Assembly: GCF_014269035.2 (NCBI RefSeq)
Contig: NZ_JABWRP020000019.1
Span: forward strand, 29,895-93,894
Source of the DNA: Pseudomonas vlassakiae
GTDB taxonomy: Bacteria; Pseudomonadota; Gammaproteobacteria; Pseudomonadales; Pseudomonadaceae
Reading direction: 5' to 3'
Length of the DNA: 64,000 nt
Positions 18,720 to 27,361 of the stretch are shown here, in pieces. The notes under the pieces were generated by a model. That model was not told where the DNA came from. It made no database searches and was given only the letters and a program-made list of their open reading frames with translations. Position 1 is the stretch's first letter. Each line of letters opens with the position of its first letter. A program made the position numbers and the translations under genes.

Positions 18720-19631
18720 ATGCCACAGTCCCGACTGCACGCCGTTCAGCGCTCACTCACTGCCTGCCGCCAGCACACGCTGTGGCTGCGTTACCCTACG
18801 CCCTATCACTGGCCATCGACCCAGGCCTTCCTGGCCGCCCGCTGCATTCCCGGTGTTGAGACCTTCAGTAATGGCCTCTATCGCCGCAGTCTCTCCGTGG
18901 CTGGCCAACACGCTGTACTCGAAGCCAGGCCTGCCAGTGGCAACCGCCTGTACATCCAGCTCAGCGGTGTGCCTGCCTCAGCCGTCCCTTTCCTGATCGC
19001 CCGTATCCGTCGTTTCTTCGACCTGGACGCCGACCCGGCGCGCATCGCCGCCGAGCTGTCCCGCGACCCGTTGATGGCCAGGCTGCTCGCCGTACGCCCA
19101 GGCCTGCGCGTTCCGCAAGGCTGGGACGCCTGTGAGCAGGCCATGCGCACGGTGCTCGGTCAGCAGATCAGCGTGGCGGGCGCCATGACCCTGGCAGGGC
19201 GCCTGGTGGTGCGCCACGGCCAGCCGTTGCGTGTTCCGGCCGCCGGCCTGACGCATGTGTTCCCGACGGCGGACGTGCTCGCCGCTGCCGACCTGGAAAA
19301 CATGGGCATGCCTCGCGCACGTGCTGCCACCCTCGGAACGCTGGCGCGTGCGCTGAAGGAACAAACCGGATTGCTGCGTAACGGCCAGGCGCTGGAGCCG
19401 CTGGTGGCCGAGCTCTGCCGGCTGAAAGGGATCGGCCCCTGGAGTGCCCAGTACCTGGCACTGCGCCAGGCCGGCGCCAGCGATGCATTGCCGTTGGGCG
19501 ATGTGGCGCTGGCCAAGGCCTTGCGCCTACTGGAAGGCCCTGACAGCCGACTGGCCGAACGCGCCCAGGCCTGGCGCCCCTGGCGTGCCTATGCCGCGCA
19601 GCATCTGTGGGCGTCCCTGGCTGACACTTAG
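18720..19631 (+). CDS. alkA: DNA-3-methyladenine glycosylase II, AlkA-like
   Basis: Base-excision repair glycosylase of 303 residues that removes alkylated purines. The N-terminal AlkA domain (PTPYHWPSTQAFLAARCIPGVE) is followed by the helix-hairpin-helix KGIGPWSAQYLALR and the catalytic aspartate in LPLGDVALAKAL. QAMRTVLGQQISVAGA is the usual HhH-GPD segment. The start is either GTG at 18717 or the adjacent ATG at 18720; ATG is preferred. A Pseudomonas AlkA would normally be induced by alkylation, but no Ada gene is present here. Confidence 0.9.
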   Translation: MPQSRLHAVQRSLTACRQHTLWLRYPTPYHWPSTQAFLAARCIPGVETFSNGLYRRSLSVAGQHAVLEARPASGNRLYIQLSGVPASAVPFLIARIRRFFDLDADPARIAAELSRDPLMARLLAVRPGLRVPQGWDACEQAMRTVLGQQISVAGAMTLAGRLVVRHGQPLRVPAAGLTHVFPTADVLAAADLENMGMPRARAATLGTLARALKEQTGLLRNGQALEPLVAELCRLKGIGPWSAQYLALRQAGASDALPLGDVALAKALRLLEGPDSRLAERAQAWRPWRAYAAQHLWASLADT

Positions 19632-19846
19632 GCATCCTCAGCGACCGCCTGTCGCGAACTGCCAGCATTCGATCGAACGAGCAGTGCTCCCCGCCGTTCT
19701 TCCACTAAGGTGCTAAGGGATTCCCCGCATGATCATTGCCCCGGCGCATGGACGGCCGCTTGGGCATGCGCAATATCAATTGGCACCCTGCCTGCCAAAG
19801 GCGTACTCACACACAACAGGCCATCCAGTACAGAGAGGGTCGTACT

Positions 19847-20107
19847 ATGTCGTTGATAGGAGTTTCGATGCTGGAAATGCGGCAGATCATCGAGCAGGCT
19901 TGCCTGCCCGACCGCTGCGAAGTCAGCTGCCCGGACGGCACCACCCTGACCATTCGCCTGGGTCAGGGGCAAAGCCTGGAGGAGGGCGTGACCCTCTCCG
20001 GGGTCTCATTGCAGAGCTTGAACAGTTGTCGCGACCTGGTGAATCTTGTCGGTCAGTTGCACACCCTGCGGGACAGCCACCCGGCGGCACTCAGGGCCAT
20101 CGCCTGA
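19847..20107 (+). CDS. DUF1652-family small protein
   Basis: 86-residue protein matching the Pseudomonas-specific DUF1652 pattern: MLEMRQIIEQACLPDRCEV, then a TLTIRL strand and a GVSLQSLNSCRDLVNLV helix. No signal peptide or membrane segment. ATG at 19847 has GAGAGGG eight bases upstream; a second in-frame ATG (MLEMRQ) lies 7 codons on and matches the start of many family members. Function unknown. The 215-base gap before it holds nothing else I can support. Confidence 0.8.
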   Translation: MSLIGVSMLEMRQIIEQACLPDRCEVSCPDGTTLTIRLGQGQSLEEGVTLSGVSLQSLNSCRDLVNLVGQLHTLRDSHPAALRAIA

Positions 20108-20125
20108 GCACCCGATGCGTACCGG

Positions 20126-20740
20126 TCAGCCGAGGCTGGCCGGGCGCACGTATTCGGGCATCAGCCCGTGGCTCCAGAACAGGATCATCGATACCAGGAT
20201 GGTCACCAGCAACAGCAACCCCACCCCCCACACGCAGCTGGCAAACAGCATGGCCTGCTCTTTGCGCAGGCGCAGGAAGGTCTGCAAGCCGCCGTACAGC
20301 AACACCGTGGCGTAGGCTGACGCGGCGACCAGCGCCAGCAGTGCCAGCCAGCGGACCGGCACCAGGCCAACGACGCCGGCGAAGAACCACGGCGTAGCGC
20401 AGTAGGCGGCAAAGCCGATGCATTGGTTGAGCGTCGGTTGCGCATCGAAACCGCGCGACATCCAACGGATCATCACCCCCATCAGCATCACCCCGACCAC
20501 CGTGGTGGCGTACAGCAGCCCGGCCAGTTGCGCGGCGCTGGCCATGCTCAAGCGTACGCGGTCCTCTGCGGCCAGGCTCCAGCCGAAGGTGGTGGTACCG
20601 ACGAACAGGCACAGGGCAGGGATCAGGGCCAGCGCCAACAGGCGCGGCAGGTATTGCTGCGGATGATCTTCTTCGGCGCGGCGGATGTCGATCCAGGCGT
20701 CGGAGGGGCGCGTGAAGAGTTTGAGCAACGGGCTGTTCAT
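20126..20740 (-). CDS. Yip1-family inner-membrane protein
   Basis: 204-residue membrane protein with about five hydrophobic helices after a short amphipathic N-terminus (MNSPLLKLFTRPSDAWIDIR). That N-terminus is typical of bacterial YIP1/DUF1282 (YohC-like) proteins. ATG at 20740 is preceded by GAGAACGCC; an upstream ATG at 20800 adds unconserved residues. Function not established. It is convergent with the DUF1652 gene. Confidence 0.8.
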   Translation of the reverse strand: MNSPLLKLFTRPSDAWIDIRRAEEDHPQQYLPRLLALALIPALCLFVGTTTFGWSLAAEDRVRLSMASAAQLAGLLYATTVVGVMLMGVMIRWMSRGFDAQPTLNQCIGFAAYCATPWFFAGVVGLVPVRWLALLALVAASAYATVLLYGGLQTFLRLRKEQAMLFASCVWGVGLLLLVTILVSMILFWSHGLMPEYVRPASLG

Positions 20741-20824
20741 GGCGTTCTCCAGAAGGCAAGCCTTGTAGTTATGGAGATCCGCCGCTTGTATCAGGTTCAT
20801 CCTGACGCGTGGCCGTTGATCGGC

Positions 20825-21112
20825 TTATTGCAGTTCCAGCAGCAGGTTCAAGCCGCCATCGCCGCACTTGCCTTGATCGCGGACCACGCCATGATAGCTC
20901 CGCCCGTCCCATACGAACGCCACACTGTGGGCGCGCTCGACCTTGTCTGGCAAGGGTGGACAGATATGCAGGCGCAGGCCAGGGCGGCCCTGCAGATTGA
21001 GAGGGGCGAGCTGGCACTGGCATTCCACGCTCAGGGCGACCGGGCCGAACAGGGTGTCACGGACGTAGTCGAGTTGCAGGCTGGAATTGGGCGCACGGCC
21101 GGGCATCTTCAT
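20825..21112 (-). CDS. Hypothetical protein, 95 aa
   Basis: Not recognised. A 95-residue soluble protein without signal peptide or membrane helix. It has beta-rich content (ALSVECQCQLAPLNLQGRPG and SVAFVWDGRSYHGVVRDQG) reminiscent of a small PilZ-like or other barrel, but key PilZ residues are not visible. ATG at 21112 follows AGGAG at 10 bases. It sits upstream of the Yip1-like gene in the same direction with an 84-base gap. Confidence 0.6.
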   Translation of the reverse strand: MKMPGRAPNSSLQLDYVRDTLFGPVALSVECQCQLAPLNLQGRPGLRLHICPPLPDKVERAHSVAFVWDGRSYHGVVRDQGKCGDGGLNLLLELQ

Positions 21113-21387
21113 GGCCGCAGGGCTCCTGGGCGCTGGCACAGCAGGGAAGACGGGTTAGGCATTGGCGGCAGGCTCCTGGCAAAAGGATGGCACGTATCAT
21201 CTTTTGGAAGCCTACCGCAGCTGTATGTTCAACTTGTTTCATGGGTTTTCACGGTTTTTTTGCAGTGGGCCGACGAAGGGCCGCGTGGCGCGGTGCGTCG
21301 TCAGTCAGCCGCTTGCAGGGGATCATCTGCGTTCACGCCTGCCCGAAAAAGCCCCGCTGCCATCTTCCGAAACGACAATGCATATCA

Positions 21388-21405
21388 TCCCCCCGATTCG
21401 GGGAA
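21388..21405. promoter_or_regulatory. TTCCCC-N6-GGGGAA type palindrome upstream of mnxG
   Basis: TCCCCCCGATTCGGGGAA matches TTCCCC-N6-GGGGAA with one mismatch. Its centre lies about 96 bases before the -12 element of the sigma-54 promoter at 21479, where an activator of that polymerase would bind. Further C4 and G4 runs follow at 21413-21433. The 21113-21532 gap contains no gene. Confidence 0.7.
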
Positions 21406-21478
21406 TTTCCATGGGGGATCCTCCCCAAATGGGTCCGTTTCCATTACTAACTGACTGAAATAGCACGCTATTTCCTTA

Positions 21479-21494
21479 TGGCACACACCTTGCT
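21479..21494 (+). promoter_or_regulatory. Sigma-54 promoter of the multicopper oxidase operon
   Basis: TGGCACACACCTTGCT fits the sigma-54 consensus TGGCAC-N5-TTGCW, with GG and GC separated by exactly 10 bases. It lies 39 bases before the mnxG start codon. Mn-oxidase genes of P. putida GB-1 are known to depend on the NtrC-type regulator MnxR, which agrees with sigma-54 control. Confidence 0.85.
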
Positions 21495-21532
21495 GCCCTC
21501 TCTGCAGTGTTTCTGTGTCCCGGAGGTGCAGC

Positions 21533-24500
21533 ATGTCGACCCCGTCCAAAGGCCCCGTCCTGACATCACTGGTCCTGGCCTTGTTTGGCTGGGAAGCGTC
21601 CGGCGACAGTGAGGCTGCCGTGCAGTGCCAGCGCACGCTGGTGGCCAACGTGGTGGCCCTGGATCAGCCGCTGATGTTCAACCGCCTGGGCGCGCAGAAC
21701 GCCAACGGCATGATCTTCGCCCTGCGCGAGGATGTGGTGGACGAGCGTCAGGTTCCGCTGAGCAAGGGCGGTGCCGCGGTGCCGGGCAAGGTGACCCTGC
21801 GCCCTGACAAGCGCCCACGGCCGATCGTGCTGCGCGTGGCCGCCGGGGACTGCCTCACGGTCAACCTCACCAACCTGCTCGACTACCGGGCCAACCCCAA
21901 CAAGCATGGCATCGAGGCGGAACACGTCGAAGGCGTCGAACTGCCGAAAGACCCGGCTGCCGAAGGCTTCGTCGCCGACGAGCAAGTCGCCGAGCGCATG
22001 GTCGGCTTCCAGGTCAACGGCATGCAGGCGGTCAACAGCATCGCCGACATCTCTGCCAACACCGGCCGCAACGGCAACTTCCTGGTCAGCCCCGGCAGCA
22101 CCCGCAGCTACACCTTGTTTGCCGAACGCGAAGGGGCCTTCGTCGCTACCAGCAAGGCCGCCACCTTTGGCGGCGAAGGGGCTGCCGGCAACGTCGCCAA
22201 CGGCTTGTTCGGCCAGGTGGTGGTGGTCCCCAAAGGTGGGCGAACCTACCGCAACACCCTGACCGAAGAAGAAATGCGCCTGGCCACCACCGGCCGCACC
22301 GCCGCTGGCCAGCCGGTGATCGACTACGAGGCCCGCTACCCACAGCGCGAGCCCTGGATCACCGAGGGCAAGGCCGGCAAGCCGATCATCGCGATGATCG
22401 ACGGCAACCAGATCCTCAGCAGCGAAACCGACGCCATCGTCATGGGCCCCAACCCTGATGGCAGCTTCCCAAAGTCCACCTACCCACTGGAAAGCATCGG
22501 CAAGCGCAACCCGGCGCTGCCCAACCGGCTCGAAGCGTTCCGCGACTTCGCCTCGCAGTTCGCCGATGAGGTGGCCGGCACCCAGGCCTTCCCCGGTTAC
22601 TGGGCGGACCCGGTGATGGGGCATGTACTGGAACCGGCACGCGACGCGTTCATGATCAACTACGGCTCCGGTGGCATGGGCGCCGAGGTGGTTGCCAACC
22701 GTCTCGGCGTGGGGCCGATGCATGACTGCCTGTCGTGCGCCTACGAAGAGTTCTTCCTCAGTGCGCACACCGTGGGCGATATTGGCACCCTGGTCGATGT
22801 GCCGGCCAACGTCGGCCTCGAACATATCCGCCCCGGCGAAGTGCCGCCGGCCAGTGCCACCGGGGTGAAGGCCAGCATGGCCCTGTACCCGGCGGAACCG
22901 GCCAATGTGCACCATAGCTATATCGGTGACTTCACCAAGTTCCGCAACACCCACAACGGTCACGAGCAGCACATCTTCCACTTGCACGGGCACCAGTGGC
23001 TGTTCAACCCCAACGACGACAATTCCGACTACATCGATGCCCAGGGTATCGGTGCCGGCGTCGGCTACACCTATGAGATCGCCAACGGTGGCTCGGGCAA
23101 CCGCAACCGGGTGGCCGGCGATGCCATCTATCATTGCCATTTCTACCCGCATTTCGCCCAAGGCATGTGGGCCATGTGGCGGGTGCATGACGTGTTCGAG
23201 GAAGGCACCCGGCTGGATGTCAGCGGGCAGGGCGAGAACGGCTTCCACAGCACGCCGTTCGCACTGCGCAGCGGCAAGCCAGCGCCAGGCGCCCGGGCAC
23301 TGCCAGACGGCGAGATCGTTGCCGGCACGCCAATCCCGGCCATCGTGCCGTTGCCAGGCAAGGCCATGGCGCCGATGCCTGGCAAGGTGGTGGTGGTGCC
23401 CAAGCTCGCTGCCGAGCAGGTGGTCGCCAACGACGATGACCACGCCCAGCCGCCTGGCGCTGCCAAGGCGATCGGCTCGCTGGCCCTGGTCGACCGCAGC
23501 GAGGCCAACCGCAATGCCGACGGTACGCTGAAGAACCCGGGCTACCCGTTCTGGATCGGCGGCATGGAAAGCAGCGTTGGCAACCGCCCGCCGACCCCGC
23601 CTCTGGACATGCTCGACCCGACCCTGGCCCGGCAGCTCAAGGACAGCGGCAAAGCCCTGTGGGCCAACCTCGACCCCAACCAGGTCGATGGCTGGGACGG
23701 TGGACTCGGGCGCCATGCGCTGGACGGTGTATCCGCTGGCGGCGAAGCCGTTACCACCACCACCAAACTGGATTTTTCCAAGGTGGTGCACCGGGCCAAG
23801 CCGATCTACCTGCCGGAGGAGGGCACCGACGTCGAGCAGGCCGCCATGCAGTTCCATGCGGCAGCCGAGCACCCCAGCTACGCGCTGGTCCCTGGCAGCC
23901 AGCCGGTGCCCAAGGCGTTCCGCACCAACGGCGCGCTGCCAACCGCAGGCGCCCCCTTCTACGAGCCGTGCATGGATGACCGCGGCAAACGCCTGACCCA
24001 GTCTTCGGGCGCGGGCGAATTCTTCAGCGGCGAAAGCCTGAGCGGTATCAACTTCCGTGGCGCGTCTGCCTTCACTGCCGATCGCCCGCGCATCTACAAG
24101 GGCGCCAACATCCAGTTCGACGCGGTGTACAACAAGGTCGGCTACCACTTCCCGCAGGCGCGCATCATCGCCCTGTGGGAAGACGCCTGGCCGGTGATCA
24201 CCAAGCAGCGCCCGCCAGAGCCACTGGTGATGCGCATGAACACCTTCGACTGCACGATGTACCAGCACACCAACCTGATCCCGTCGTTCTATGAAATGGA
24301 CGACTACCAGGTGCGCACCCCGACCGACGTGATCGGCCAGCACATCCACCTGCCCAAGTGGGACCTGACCGCTGCCGACGGTTCGGCCAATGGCTGGAAC
24401 TACGAAGACGGCATCCTCTCGCCCGGCAGTGTGGTCGAGCGCGTGCAGGCCATCCGTGCCTTCAACAACTGCACCGAGGGCGACCCTCGCGACGGCACCG

Positions 24501-27349
24501 CTGCCTGCCCGAAAGCCAGGCAGCACCCGTACTTCGGCCGCTTCGGCCGGGCCGACTGGCTGGGCGCGCGCACCGCCATGCAGCGCTGGTTCGCCGACCC
24601 GCTGGTCAACGTGTTCAACGTCGACCGTGGCCTGGGCACCATCTTCACCCACGACCACCTCGGCCCATCGACCCACCAGCAACTCGGGCTGTACGCCACC
24701 GTGCTGGCCGAGCCGGCCGGTTCCACCTGGTACCACGCCGAGACTGGCGAGAAGCTGTACAACCCGGCCACCCGCCAGGATGGCGGCCCGACCTCGTGGC
24801 AAGCGGTGATCCACACCGGCGACAACGACGGTGACGGCAAGAACGACAGCTACCGCGAGTTCTTCCTGGAGTACAGCGACTTCCAGCATGCCTACGAGGC
24901 GGGGGTGTACGTTGGCGCCGGCCCGGATGGCATCCCCAATGCCCAGTCGTTCCCGGCCACTGGCGACAGCTTCCGTTACGCCATCAACCCGCCGGTACGC
25001 GGCAAGGCGTCGAACCTGCTGGAAGCCATCGTCGAGGAACGTGGGGGCATCACGCCGGGTTGCCCGAGCCGGCCATGCCCGCAGGCGATCTCGGTGGATG
25101 ACCCCGGCATGTTCGTCGTCAACTACCGTAACGAACCGCTGGCCCTGCGCGTGTTCGACCCGAACAAGGTCGGCCCGGACGGCAAGCGCGGCATGCAGGC
25201 CGAGGGCCTTGGCGGTGACCTCAGCTACGCGCTGCAGACCCGCACCGACCGTGCCATACCGGCGCTGAACCTGGCGCCTTCGGCGATCACCTCGGCGGTC
25301 GGCCCAACCGGTGGCACCACGCTGTTCCCACCGCACATCAACCGGGGCGGCAGCGAGCCGGGCGACCCGTTCACGCCGATGCTGCGCACCTACAGCGGCG
25401 ACAACGTGCGCCTGCGCATGCATGCCGGCGGCCATGAAGAGGAGCACAACGTGACGCTGCACGGCGTGAAATGGCTGCAGAATGGCTCCGGTTTCGGCAA
25501 CAGCTCCAACTCGGGGTGGAAGTCATCGCAGATGATCGGCATCTCCGAGCAGCTTGGCTTCCTGGCTCCGGTGTCGATGATTTCCAGTTCCGCCGCCACC
25601 AATGGTGACTACCTGTATTCGCTGGACGCAGCGCTGGAAGGCTACTGGAACGGCATCTGGGGCATCATGCGCAACTACACCACCCAGCGTGCCGACCTGT
25701 TCCCGCTGCCGAACAACCCGCAGCCGGTGGCCATGCGCAACACCGTGAACTTCGACGGTATCTGCCCGAAAACCACGGCCAACCCCAACGGCATCGGCAC
25801 CCGCGCCACCGTCAAGCGCAGCTACGAGATCGTCGCCGCGCTGGCCAACGACATCCTCGACAACCGCAACGGCGTCGCCATCAACGATATCGCCGGTATC
25901 GGCCAGCATGTCGGCGGGCCGCTCAAGGCCAATGGCGGCACCCTGGTGTTCAACAACCGCAAGACCAGCATCCCGCTGGTGAGCGGTGTCGATCCCGAGG
26001 ACGGCATGCCGTTCAGCATCGGTGGCCACAGTGCGCCGCTGCACGACCCGACGGCCATCCTGTACGTGCGCAAGGCCGACCTCGATGCCAGCACCGGCAA
26101 GCTGAAAGCCGGCGTGCCTGTGGAGCCGCTGATCCTGCGGGCCAACGCTGGCGACTGCATCAGCATCACCCTGGAGAACCGCTTGCCCGAGGTGATGCCG
26201 GACTTGCCCAGCACCGCGGTGATGCACAACGTGGTCAAGCGTGACCGGTTCGACAGCGAAGGCGCCACCGCCTTTGCCAACAACCTGATGCGCCCGTCCA
26301 GCCATGTCGGCCTGCACGCCCAGTTGCTGGCCTATGACATCACCAGGTCCGATGGTGCCAACGTCGGCCTCAACCCGGTGCAGACCGTACCGCCCCGGGT
26401 CGGCAACAGTGGCGCCTACCCGAGCAAGGTGTACCAGTACTACGCCGGCCACCTGGAGCGTGAAGGCAAGCCAGTGCTGCAACTGGGCCGCACGGTGGAC
26501 AACATCAACACCACGGCGATCGAGTTCGGCGGCCTCAACCTGACCCCGTCGGACTTCATCAAGCAACCGCAGAAGGGCCTGGTCGGTGCCATGAGTGTCC
26601 TGCCGCAGACCGCCACCTGGAGCGAAGACACGGCCACTCGCGCCCAGGCCACGGTAAAGGTCACTGGCCAGCCGGACTACCGCGACTTCGTCACGGTCTG
26701 GCAGCGCGCGCTGAACATGCGCTGGGCCGATGGTCGCCCGGTGGAAGGCATCAATGCCGAAGGTAATGGTGCGGCGGGCGACCCGCAGGACAACGGCAAC
26801 ATGGCCGTCAACTACCGCACCGAACCGCTGTGGCTGCGCTTCGGCATGGCCCCGGACTCGCCGTTCGGCCACGCCAACGGCCTGGGTTTCGCCGATGTGC
26901 CCAACGCTCACATGGCCTACGCCAACGCCCTGGTCGGTGGCGACCCGCTGACCCCGGTGCTGTACGCCAAGCCAGGCCAGCCGGTGCGCAACCACATCGT
27001 CATGCCCAGCGGTGGCAGTCGCGGCATGGTCTACCAGCTGGACGGGCACATCTGGCCGCTGCACAGCTACCAGGCCGAGAAGAATGACCTCGACGGCTAC
27101 CCGATGAACCAGCCAGGCATCGGCTCGGTGCGCTTCGGCCTCAACCCGATGGCCATGTACATCGGCGCCCAGGAGAGCGTGCTGCCCGCCGCGCACTTCA
27201 GCTTCATGCTGCCCAGTGCCGGTGGCGCCAACGCAGTGCCCGGCGACTACCTGTTCCGCGACTATGCCGCCTACGGCAACCTCTCGGGGCTGTGGGGCAT
27301 CCTGCGGGTGACCAATGAACTGCCGCCGGCAACCGCCGTGGGCCAGTAA
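21533..27349 (+). CDS. mnxG: Giant multicopper oxidase, MnxG-like
   Basis: Multicopper oxidase of about 1,938 residues, far longer than ordinary three-domain oxidases and like MnxG, the Mn(II) oxidase of P. putida GB-1. Copper-site motifs are spread over the protein: HEQHIFHLHGHQW (residues 477-489), HCHFYPHFAQGM (534-545), QHIHLPKW (936-943), HDH (1040-1042), and HAGGHEEEHNVTLHG (1297-1311). A DNDGDGKND calcium-loop-like segment lies near 1097. The N-terminus resembles a weak signal peptide. ATG at 21533 has CGGAGG upstream. It heads an operon with copper chaperones and sits beside a sigma-54-controlled secretion operon. Mn(II) oxidation is inferred from family, not shown. Confidence 0.88.
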   Translation: MSTPSKGPVLTSLVLALFGWEASGDSEAAVQCQRTLVANVVALDQPLMFNRLGAQNANGMIFALREDVVDERQVPLSKGGAAVPGKVTLRPDKRPRPIVLRVAAGDCLTVNLTNLLDYRANPNKHGIEAEHVEGVELPKDPAAEGFVADEQVAERMVGFQVNGMQAVNSIADISANTGRNGNFLVSPGSTRSYTLFAEREGAFVATSKAATFGGEGAAGNVANGLFGQVVVVPKGGRTYRNTLTEEEMRLATTGRTAAGQPVIDYEARYPQREPWITEGKAGKPIIAMIDGNQILSSETDAIVMGPNPDGSFPKSTYPLESIGKRNPALPNRLEAFRDFASQFADEVAGTQAFPGYWADPVMGHVLEPARDAFMINYGSGGMGAEVVANRLGVGPMHDCLSCAYEEFFLSAHTVGDIGTLVDVPANVGLEHIRPGEVPPASATGVKASMALYPAEPANVHHSYIGDFTKFRNTHNGHEQHIFHLHGHQWLFNPNDDNSDYIDAQGIGAGVGYTYEIANGGSGNRNRVAGDAIYHCHFYPHFAQGMWAMWRVHDVFEEGTRLDVSGQGENGFHSTPFALRSGKPAPGARALPDGEIVAGTPIPAIVPLPGKAMAPMPGKVVVVPKLAAEQVVANDDDHAQPPGAAKAIGSLALVDRSEANRNADGTLKNPGYPFWIGGMESSVGNRPPTPPLDMLDPTLARQLKDSGKALWANLDPNQVDGWDGGLGRHALDGVSAGGEAVTTTTKLDFSKVVHRAKPIYLPEEGTDVEQAAMQFHAAAEHPSYALVPGSQPVPKAFRTNGALPTAGAPFYEPCMDDRGKRLTQSSGAGEFFSGESLSGINFRGASAFTADRPRIYKGANIQFDAVYNKVGYHFPQARIIALWEDAWPVITKQRPPEPLVMRMNTFDCTMYQHTNLIPSFYEMDDYQVRTPTDVIGQHIHLPKWDLTAADGSANGWNYEDGILSPGSVVERVQAIRAFNNCTEGDPRDGTAACPKARQHPYFGRFGRADWLGARTAMQRWFADPLVNVFNVDRGLGTIFTHDHLGPSTHQQLGLYATVLAEPAGSTWYHAETGEKLYNPATRQDGGPTSWQAVIHTGDNDGDGKNDSYREFFLEYSDFQHAYEAGVYVGAGPDGIPNAQSFPATGDSFRYAINPPVRGKASNLLEAIVEERGGITPGCPSRPCPQAISVDDPGMFVVNYRNEPLALRVFDPNKVGPDGKRGMQAEGLGGDLSYALQTRTDRAIPALNLAPSAITSAVGPTGGTTLFPPHINRGGSEPGDPFTPMLRTYSGDNVRLRMHAGGHEEEHNVTLHGVKWLQNGSGFGNSSNSGWKSSQMIGISEQLGFLAPVSMISSSAATNGDYLYSLDAALEGYWNGIWGIMRNYTTQRADLFPLPNNPQPVAMRNTVNFDGICPKTTANPNGIGTRATVKRSYEIVAALANDILDNRNGVAINDIAGIGQHVGGPLKANGGTLVFNNRKTSIPLVSGVDPEDGMPFSIGGHSAPLHDPTAILYVRKADLDASTGKLKAGVPVEPLILRANAGDCISITLENRLPEVMPDLPSTAVMHNVVKRDRFDSEGATAFANNLMRPSSHVGLHAQLLAYDITRSDGANVGLNPVQTVPPRVGNSGAYPSKVYQYYAGHLEREGKPVLQLGRTVDNINTTAIEFGGLNLTPSDFIKQPQKGLVGAMSVLPQTATWSEDTATRAQATVKVTGQPDYRDFVTVWQRALNMRWADGRPVEGINAEGNGAAGDPQDNGNMAVNYRTEPLWLRFGMAPDSPFGHANGLGFADVPNAHMAYANALVGGDPLTPVLYAKPGQPVRNHIVMPSGGSRGMVYQLDGHIWPLHSYQAEKNDLDGYPMNQPGIGSVRFGLNPMAMYIGAQESVLPAAHFSFMLPSAGGANAVPGDYLFRDYAAYGNLSGLWGILRVTNELPPATAVGQ

Positions 27350-27361
27350 GGGAGCGCGAAG

